Shown here one piece after another: positions 58,932 through 64,000 of a stretch of 64,000 nt of DNA (its first letter is position 1; the number at the start of each line of letters is the position of its first letter). This DNA is from JAFKFH01 sp017307375 (GTDB lineage Bacteria; Pseudomonadota; Alphaproteobacteria; Ferrovibrionales; Ferrovibrionaceae). The stretch covers positions 5,084,001 to 5,148,000 of the forward strand of contig OZ245874.1 in the NCBI GenBank assembly GCA_965229335.1, in the 5' to 3' direction. The notes below the pieces were generated by a model that was given only the letters and a program-made list of their open reading frames with translations, was not told the DNA's origin and did not search any database. The position numbers and the translations under genes were made by a program.

Positions 58932-59303
58932 TCACGCCGCCTTGCGGAAAGGCACAACCTTGACATCGCCGCCGGCGGCATTTTCGTTGGCGCCCTGGGT
59001 GGCCTGGGTCCGCAGTTCGCCGCGCACCGCCGCCTCGATGTCCGAGCGCGAGATGCCGATATCGGCCAGCAGGCGGTCATCCAGGCTCATCAGCTCTTGC
59101 GAGGCCAGCTTGGACTTGTACCATTCGGTCACCGCGAAGGCCGCGCGGGCGACGAGCGAGGCGAGGCCCTTGACGCCGCGGAGGATCGCGCCGCCGATGA
59201 CGGCGTCGCGCTGGCCGCGCACATAGGCCTCAAGCATCAGCATGTCGTGCTGGCCGAGGGTACCGATAGACTTCGTATAACGATTGAGGCGTTCGTCGTT
59301 CAT
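58932..59303 (-). CDS. DUF1127 domain small protein
   Basis: 123 residues. The DUF1127 motif is at about 65-95 (WYKSKLASQELMSLDDRLLADIGISRSDIE). Proteins with this arginine-poor longer form are small, often regulatory or RNA-associated, and in alphaproteobacteria affect metabolism or phosphate responses; the role here is not determined. The N-terminal 60 residues (MNDERLNRYTKS to the Ala-rich helix) are not conserved in the short forms. Convergent with prmA, divergent from the aminopeptidase gene. Confidence 0.8.
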   Translation of the reverse strand: MNDERLNRYTKSIGTLGQHDMLMLEAYVRGQRDAVIGGAILRGVKGLASLVARAAFAVTEWYKSKLASQELMSLDDRLLADIGISRSDIEAAVRGELRTQATQGANENAAGGDVKVVPFRKAA

Positions 59304-59449
59304 GACACTTCTACACTTCTTACCTTAGTCCCGCTGCGACCATCGTCCGCTTGTCGTCCCCGACTGCGTCGGCGTGGCCGCTCCGTTCTGACAGGGCTTA
59401 TATTGCGCTGCACAACGTTCCGTTCAACCAGTGAAGTGGAAGGCCAGCC

Positions 59450-61441
59450 TTGCACCAGACGCATGTCTCGATTTCGACGCAATCTCGCGATGCTGCACTG
59501 CACGGTGTCGCTGCTGCCCCGGATCGGTTCGGCCGACGCGCCGCCGCCGCGCTGATCGCCGCCAGGCTCGATGAAGCAGATCCCGCCGGCTTCGCGACCG
59601 AGGCCGGACGGCTGGCTGCGAATTACGAGCACGAGATCGAGCGGCGCGACCAAGGCGCAAACCGGCTTGCCGCGCTGCGGGCCGAGTTGAAGGCTCGGCA
59701 CCTCGACGGATTCATCGTCCCGCTGGCCGACGAGCACCAGGGCGAATATCTGCCCCAGCGTGCCCGCCGGCTCGCCTGGCTGACCGGCTTCACCGGATCG
59801 GCCGGCCTTGCCATCGTCCTGGCAGAGCGGGCCGCAATCTGGAGCGACGGTCGCTATACCATCCAGCTCGACCATCAGGTCGACGGTACGCTTTATCAGC
59901 GACTGCATATCACCGACCAGCCGCCGTGGGACTGGCTTGCCCAGGCAGTCGGCGCCGGCGCGCGGATCGGCTACGACCCCTGGCTGCACACGCCGGACGG
60001 GCTGGCGCGTCTGGTCGCCGCCTGCACCCGGGCCGGTGCCCAGGCCATCCCGGTCGACGACAATCCGATCGACGCGATCTGGACCGACCAGCCGCCGCCG
60101 CCGCTGGGTCTCGTCGAGGCGCAGGATCTGGCGCATGCCGGGGAATCGTCGGCCGACAAGCGGGCACGCATCGCCGCCGAACTGAAGGCGACGGGGCAGG
60201 ATGCAGCCCTGCTTACCCTGCCGGAGTCGATTGCCTGGCTGCTGAACATCCGCGGCTCGGACGTGCCGCACAACCCGGTCCCGCTGAGCTTCGCCCTGCT
60301 GAAGGACGACGCGACGGTCGACTTGTTCATCGATCAGCGCAAACTCAGCCCCGATATCGGTGCGCATCTCGGCAATGCCGTGTCCCTGCACGCCCCGGAG
60401 GCGCTGGGCGACGCGCTCGACGCCCTGGGCGGCGCCAAGCGCCGCGTCCGCCTGGATCCCGCCACCGCGCCGTCCTGGGCCGCGGCGCGGCTGGCGGCGG
60501 CGGGCGCGACACTCGCCAAAGGCGAGGACCCCTGCCTGTTGCCCAAGGCCTGCAAGAACCCGGTCGAACTGGCCGGCACGCGCTCCGCGCACATCCGCGA
60601 CGGGGCCGCCGTCTGCCGTTTCCTGCGCTGGTTCGACCAGACGGCACCCACCGGCAATACCGATGAGCTCGGCGTGGCCGAACAACTGTCGCGGTTTCGC
60701 CAGGCCGATCCGCTGATCCGCGACCTGTCGTTTTCCACCATTGCCGGGGCGGGTCCCAACGGGGCGATCGTCCACTACCGCGCGACACCGGAAAGCAACC
60801 GCAGGCTGGCATCGGGTGAGATCTTTCTGCTCGATTCCGGCGCCCAGTATGTCGACGGCACGACCGACATCACCCGGACCGTCTGGGTCGAAGGCGCCGG
60901 CGACCCGACAGCCGAGATGCGGGACCGCTTCACCCGGGTGCTGCAGGGGCATATCGCGCTGGCCCGGGTGCGATTCCCACAGGGCACGTCCGGTCAGCAG
61001 CTCGACGTCCTGGCCCGTCATCCGCTGTGGCAGGTCGGCCTCGACTACGACCACGGCACCGGCCACGGCGTCGGTGCCTTCCTGTCGGTGCACGAGGGGC
61101 CGCAACGGATTGCCAAGGCCGGTTCGCCGGTAGCGCTCAAACCCGGCATGATCGTGTCGAACGAGCCCGGCTATTACAAGACCGGCGCCTACGGGATCCG
61201 CATCGAGAACCTGCAGGCCGTGACCGATATCGGGCAGCCCGCCGGGGCCGAGCGTCACCTGCTGGGTTTCGAGACCTTGACCTTCGTGCCGATCGACCGG
61301 CGGCTGATCGACATCACTCTTCTGTCAAGTGACGAGCGCCGATGGGTCGACGACTATCACCGCGCCGTGCGGGCCAAGGTCGGCCCGCTGCTGGACGGGG
61401 AGGATCTCGCCTGGCTGGATCAGGCGACCGCACCTCTGTGA
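59450..61441 (+). CDS. Xaa-Pro aminopeptidase (peptidase family M24B)
   Basis: 663 residues in the frame from TTG 59450, preceded by GGAAGG; no ATG or GTG lies in this frame before the conserved part. About 65 N-terminal residues (HVSISTQSRDAALHG on) precede the usual start LRAELKARHLDGFIVPLADEHQGEY. Metal ligands are visible in order as Asp and Asp (LLDSGAQYVDGTTDIT), His (GTGHGVGAF), Glu (VSNEPGYYKTG) and Glu (IRIENL). It removes N-terminal residues followed by proline with two Mn or Co ions, in the cytoplasm. The length of the extension is uncertain. Confidence 0.88.
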   Translation: MHQTHVSISTQSRDAALHGVAAAPDRFGRRAAAALIAARLDEADPAGFATEAGRLAANYEHEIERRDQGANRLAALRAELKARHLDGFIVPLADEHQGEYLPQRARRLAWLTGFTGSAGLAIVLAERAAIWSDGRYTIQLDHQVDGTLYQRLHITDQPPWDWLAQAVGAGARIGYDPWLHTPDGLARLVAACTRAGAQAIPVDDNPIDAIWTDQPPPPLGLVEAQDLAHAGESSADKRARIAAELKATGQDAALLTLPESIAWLLNIRGSDVPHNPVPLSFALLKDDATVDLFIDQRKLSPDIGAHLGNAVSLHAPEALGDALDALGGAKRRVRLDPATAPSWAAARLAAAGATLAKGEDPCLLPKACKNPVELAGTRSAHIRDGAAVCRFLRWFDQTAPTGNTDELGVAEQLSRFRQADPLIRDLSFSTIAGAGPNGAIVHYRATPESNRRLASGEIFLLDSGAQYVDGTTDITRTVWVEGAGDPTAEMRDRFTRVLQGHIALARVRFPQGTSGQQLDVLARHPLWQVGLDYDHGTGHGVGAFLSVHEGPQRIAKAGSPVALKPGMIVSNEPGYYKTGAYGIRIENLQAVTDIGQPAGAERHLLGFETLTFVPIDRRLIDITLLSSDERRWVDDYHRAVRAKVGPLLDGEDLAWLDQATAPL

Positions 61442-61491
61442 CGCCCGCTACGGCGGCAGCGTCCGTCCGGCACTATCAGATGATCAAGGAC

Positions 61492-61518
61492 GGCGCCCGA
61501 TCGACCGGAACGGGCGCC
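61492..61518 (+). terminator. Hairpin after the aminopeptidase gene
   Basis: Exact 8-base arms GGCGCCCG (61492-61499) and CGGGCGCC (61511-61518) followed by GCCATCATTTAG. It lies 50 bases after the aminopeptidase stop and ends 22 bases before the next ATG. It may be a terminator or a leader structure of the lipoprotein gene. Confidence 0.45.
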
Positions 61519-61540
61519 GCCATCATTTAGAGGAGCAGCC

Positions 61541-61840
61541 ATGACAAACCGGATCGCCCTGCCCGCTACCCTGCTGGCCCTCAGCCTGGCGCTCGGCGCC
61601 TGCAGCTCGACGCCCCCGACCGCCGCCCAGCAGGCCCAGATCGATCAGCAATGCCAGTCGGTCAAGTGCTACTGCAACGACGACAGCGTCAGCCAGTCGT
61701 CGCGCGAGCACGTCAAGCCGGTGCAACGGCAGGCCAACGGCACCGCCTACTGCCCCGCCGGGCAGCGCCTCGTGATCAGCGGCAACCAGGGCGGTGCCGA
61801 CGACGGCTCGGGCTTCCTCATCCGCGGCACCACGCGCTGA
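61541..61840 (+). CDS. Small hypothetical lipoprotein
   Basis: 99 residues. The signal MTNRIALPATLLALSLALGACSS has a lipobox LGAC with Cys21. The mature part is rich in Gln, Ser and Cys: CQSVKCYCNDD contains a CxxxxCxC group, and a further Cys is in AYCPAGQRL. An AGAGGAG element precedes the ATG. No family recognised; envelope location is well supported. The following stretch to 62425 is non-coding. Confidence 0.75.
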   Translation: MTNRIALPATLLALSLALGACSSTPPTAAQQAQIDQQCQSVKCYCNDDSVSQSSREHVKPVQRQANGTAYCPAGQRLVISGNQGGADDGSGFLIRGTTR

Positions 61841-62425
61841 ACAATCCGACACGCCCGCCGATCAGGTGGCGCAGGGGGCCGGCGACACGGCCGTCTGCGC
61901 CGCCCGATGTCGGCGGCAGGATCGTTGCGGTATCCCGCACCTGCCGCTGACCATTTCAACCGGCTGTCGTCGCAGGCCAGCCTTTTCAATCTTCACGATT
62001 TTATGACATCGATAATTGATTAATTAATCAGAATTCGATCGGCAAAAAGTGCGGATCGATTTGTCGAGCAGCCGCTTGATTAAGGTAGCTCGGCACCATT
62101 TGAAACCTATTCGCAGAATTTTTGCCCGCAAAATGCGATCCTACTTGTGGCTTTCCATATCATTCTCTCGAAAACCGAGGGATTCCGATAAATGTATTTA
62201 CAGCCATTACATTGAGTTAACTGCACCCCCAGGTATACCTTTATCCGCGGCCCGCTGTTCTTCGGACTATGTTGTGTGAACTGCCCGTCGATCGCGTTCC
62301 GGGCGCAGGGACGATGCTCATGGCGAAAACAGCCGGAAATCGTCCCGGGATGAGTGCCGTTAAGAAATAAAGAACACAATTGTGCAAAACATGGGCAAAA
62401 AGCTTTCGGGGTGCAAGAAAAGGAC
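61841..62425. other. Long AT-rich non-coding region
   Basis: 585 bases without a convincing gene. The first 130 bases are GC-rich; from about 61975 to 62280 the sequence is unusually A/T-rich for this genome (for example a run around 62000-62040). It contains the palindrome 62017-62030. A 76-codon frame at 62049-62279 has no start signal, family or composition supporting it. The segment may contain promoters, a small RNA, or a remnant of imported DNA. Confidence 0.6.
62017..62030. repeat. 14-bp perfect palindrome TGATTAATTAATCA
   Basis: Reads identically on both strands, inside the AT-rich non-coding stretch. It could be a dimeric regulator site. Its A/T composition stands out from the genome. 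Confidence 0.5.
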
Positions 62426-62878
62426 ATGAGCTTTTTTCATGAAAAAGACCTAGTCGTCACCGATTTTCTCGACCGGGTAAATCGTGTGCCGGTTCCCGTC
62501 GACCTGCTGGTCGACGCCCTGGCCATGCATGCGGAAATGCCCGTGGCGGACCGCGGCGACTACCGGGCGCGCGCCTGCCGGACCCTTGATCTGCTGGATC
62601 GAAAGGGGCTGTGCCGCACGGCCGACGATCTGCATATCCTGGCCATGCTGATCGACCTGCGCCTCTCGGCGGTGGCACGGCTGGAAGTGAAGAACTACGT
62701 CCTGAAGGGCTGGTCGATGCCCGCGGGCGAAGTCGGGGTCTCCAGCCTGCATCTCGATGTCATCCGCGCGGCGGCGGAAGAACCGCTGATCGAGGACGGC
62801 GACGGCCAGGCCTGCTTCAATCCCGACAGCTTCCTGCAACGCCTGCTGGCGATCGCCACCCCGGCCGGCCGGGCATAA
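62426..62878 (+). CDS. Hypothetical protein of unknown function
   Basis: 150 residues from MSFFHEKDL; AAAAGGAC lies just before this ATG, so the longer frame from 62354 is rejected. The protein looks mostly helical and soluble (FLDRVNRVPVPVDLLVDALAMHAEM, then LDLLDRKGLCRTADDLHILAML). No family or motif is recognised and there is no signal sequence. Codon use fits the genome, unlike the AT-rich DNA just upstream. Convergent with ligA. Confidence 0.65.
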   Translation: MSFFHEKDLVVTDFLDRVNRVPVPVDLLVDALAMHAEMPVADRGDYRARACRTLDLLDRKGLCRTADDLHILAMLIDLRLSAVARLEVKNYVLKGWSMPAGEVGVSSLHLDVIRAAAEEPLIEDGDGQACFNPDSFLQRLLAIATPAGRA

Positions 62879-62923
62879 CACACGCGGCATCGAGCGGCAG
62901 CAACAGCTGCATGGCGGCCGAGA

Positions 62924-64000
62924 TCAGCCGCCGATCAAAGTCAGCCAGGCATCCTCGGTGAGGACGGCGACGCCGAGTTCGGTGGCCTTCTTGAGCTTCG
63001 ATCCTGCATCGGCTCCGGCGATCACGTAGTCGGTCTTGGCCGAGACCGAGCCGGCGACCTTGGCGCCGAGCGTCTCGGCGCGGGCCTTGGCTTCGGCGCG
63101 GCTCATTTTCTCGAGCGTGCCGGTGAATACGACGGTCTTGCCGGTTACCGGGCTCTCGACCGTTTTCGGGCGGATATAGGGGGCGACGGCAACTTCCGAG
63201 GCGAGGTCGTCGACGACGTCGATGTTGTGGGGCTCGCCGAAGAAGTCGACCAGCGCTTCGGCAACGGTCGCGCCGATGCCGTCGATCGCGTTCAACTCGG
63301 CCCAGGCCTCGCCCTCGCGATCCGCCGCGGCGGCCTTGAGGCGGTCGCGCAACTGTTCGAGGGTTTCGTAGCGCCCGGCGACCAGACGTGCCGTGGTCTC
63401 GCCGATATGGCGAATGCCCAGCGCAAACAGGAAACGATCGAGGGCGATGGTGCGCCGTGCTTCGATCGCGTCGAACAGCTTGGTCAGCTTCTTGTGCTGG
63501 CCCTTCTGGTCGGTGAAGCCCTTGACCGGCTTCAGGTCCTCGAAGCGATGTTTCAGCCGGAAGATGTCGGCGGGCGAGCGCACGAAGGCACCCTCGAACA
63601 GCGTCTCGATGTTCTCTTCCCCCAGGCCTTCGATGTCGAAGGCGTTGCGGGACACGAAATGCTTCAGCCTCTCCTTGGCCTGGGCGGCGCAGATCAGCCC
63701 GCCGGTGCAGCGGCGGACCACCTCGTCGCCTTCACGCACGGCATGGCTGCCGCAGACCGGGCAGGTGGCTGGAAAGGTGTAGGATTCGGCCTCGTGCGGG
63801 CGCCGGTCCAGCACCACCGACACGACCTGGGGGATGACGTCGCCGGCGCGCTGGATGACGACGGTGTCGCCGATCCTCACATCCTTGCGCTGGATCTCGT
63901 CCTCATTGTGCAACGTCGCGTTGGCGACCATCACGCCGCCGACGTTCACCGGCTGCAACCGCGCCACCGGGGTCAGTGCGCCGGTGCGCCCGACCTGGAT
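62924..64000 (-). CDS. ligA: NAD-dependent DNA ligase, C-terminal part (N-terminus beyond window)
   Basis: The frame enters at 64000 with IQVGRTGALTPVARLQPVNVGG, the OB-fold region of LigA. The zinc finger is complete (CPVCGSH, then RRCTGGLICAAQ), followed by helix-hairpin-helix repeats (ALGIRHIGETTARLVAG, IDGIGATVAEALVDFF) and a C-terminal BRCT domain (TGKTVVFTGTLEKMSRAEAKARAE, VIAGADAGSKLKKA). The enzyme seals nicks using NAD+. The adenylation domain with its catalytic lysine lies outside the window. An internal GTG at 63967 is not the start. Confidence 0.97.
   Translation of the reverse strand: MQVGRTGALTPVARLQPVNVGGVMVANATLHNEDEIQRKDVRIGDTVVIQRAGDVIPQVVSVVLDRRPHEAESYTFPATCPVCGSHAVREGDEVVRRCTGGLICAAQAKERLKHFVSRNAFDIEGLGEENIETLFEGAFVRSPADIFRLKHRFEDLKPVKGFTDQKGQHKKLTKLFDAIEARRTIALDRFLFALGIRHIGETTARLVAGRYETLEQLRDRLKAAAADREGEAWAELNAIDGIGATVAEALVDFFGEPHNIDVVDDLASEVAVAPYIRPKTVESPVTGKTVVFTGTLEKMSRAEAKARAETLGAKVAGSVSAKTDYVIAGADAGSKLKKATELGVAVLTEDAWLTLIGG

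Noticed and set aside
62049..62279. 76-codon plus-strand frame in the AT-rich region
   Set aside because: No ribosome binding site, no family, and an amino acid makeup typical of random AT-rich DNA.

Overview
The window is high-GC DNA with dense gene packing, many 4-base start/stop overlaps (ATGA, GTGA), and protein families typical of an alphaproteobacterium of the Rhodospirillales/Azospirillales type. A GTTC-N7-GTTC LexA box of the alphaproteobacterial form in front of uvrB supports this. It looks chromosomal: uvrB, uvrC, a UvrD/PcrA helicase, ligA, prmA, pgsA and moaDE are all present. I saw no rRNA, tRNA, CRISPR array, insertion sequence or prophage gene.

Layout. 1-3.6 kb: a copper operon on the minus strand (DUF2946, YcnI-like, CopC-CopD fusion running off the left edge) divergent from a lipoprotein and a DUF1345 membrane protein. 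3.7-9 kb: an aspartate aminotransferase, an NMT1-type solute-binding protein, and a three-gene operon (GntR/FCD regulator, EctD-like dioxygenase, SAF-domain dehydrogenase). 9-19 kb: a minus-strand acid uptake and activation cluster with a complete Liv-type ABC transporter, a PaaK-like ligase and two acyl-CoA synthetase-type proteins, one of which has lost key catalytic residues. 19-25.3 kb: a hybrid histidine kinase, an OmpR-type regulator, uvrB and an exported serine hydrolase.

25.3-30 kb is the most foreign-looking stretch: one 1,572-residue helicase-nuclease (DUF4011, SF1 helicase, Vsr-like nuclease, DUF3320) of a kind found in defence islands, lower in GC than its neighbours. 30-36.4 kb holds a TetR regulator and an MFS transporter around two copies of a near-perfect operator, a single-domain response regulator, and a large two-component-propeller/GGDEF sensor interrupted by an in-frame TGA exactly where the family carries TGG (Trp). 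36.4-43.6 kb is an amino-acid-type ABC operon (GntR, binding protein, two permeases, ATPase, class IV aminotransferase fold) followed by an AMP-forming ligase and an SDR. The aminotransferase-fold protein has no lysine in the catalytic segment, and the SDR lacks its catalytic Ser and Tyr.

43.6-49.3 kb: a TSUP permease, a pteridine-reductase-like SDR, uvrC, pgsA, moaD and moaE. 49.3-53.2 kb: a CHASE-type hybrid kinase coupled by start/stop overlap to an EAL-domain response regulator, linking a phosphorelay to cyclic-di-GMP. 53.2-64 kb: haloalkane dehalogenase, MocR regulator, UvrD-type helicase, prmA, a DUF1127 protein, Xaa-Pro aminopeptidase, a small lipoprotein, an AT-rich non-coding stretch, an unknown protein and the C-terminal part of ligA.

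Recurring themes are inverted repeats at convergent gene ends, enzyme-fold proteins with lost catalytic residues, and histidine-kinase plus c-di-GMP signalling.
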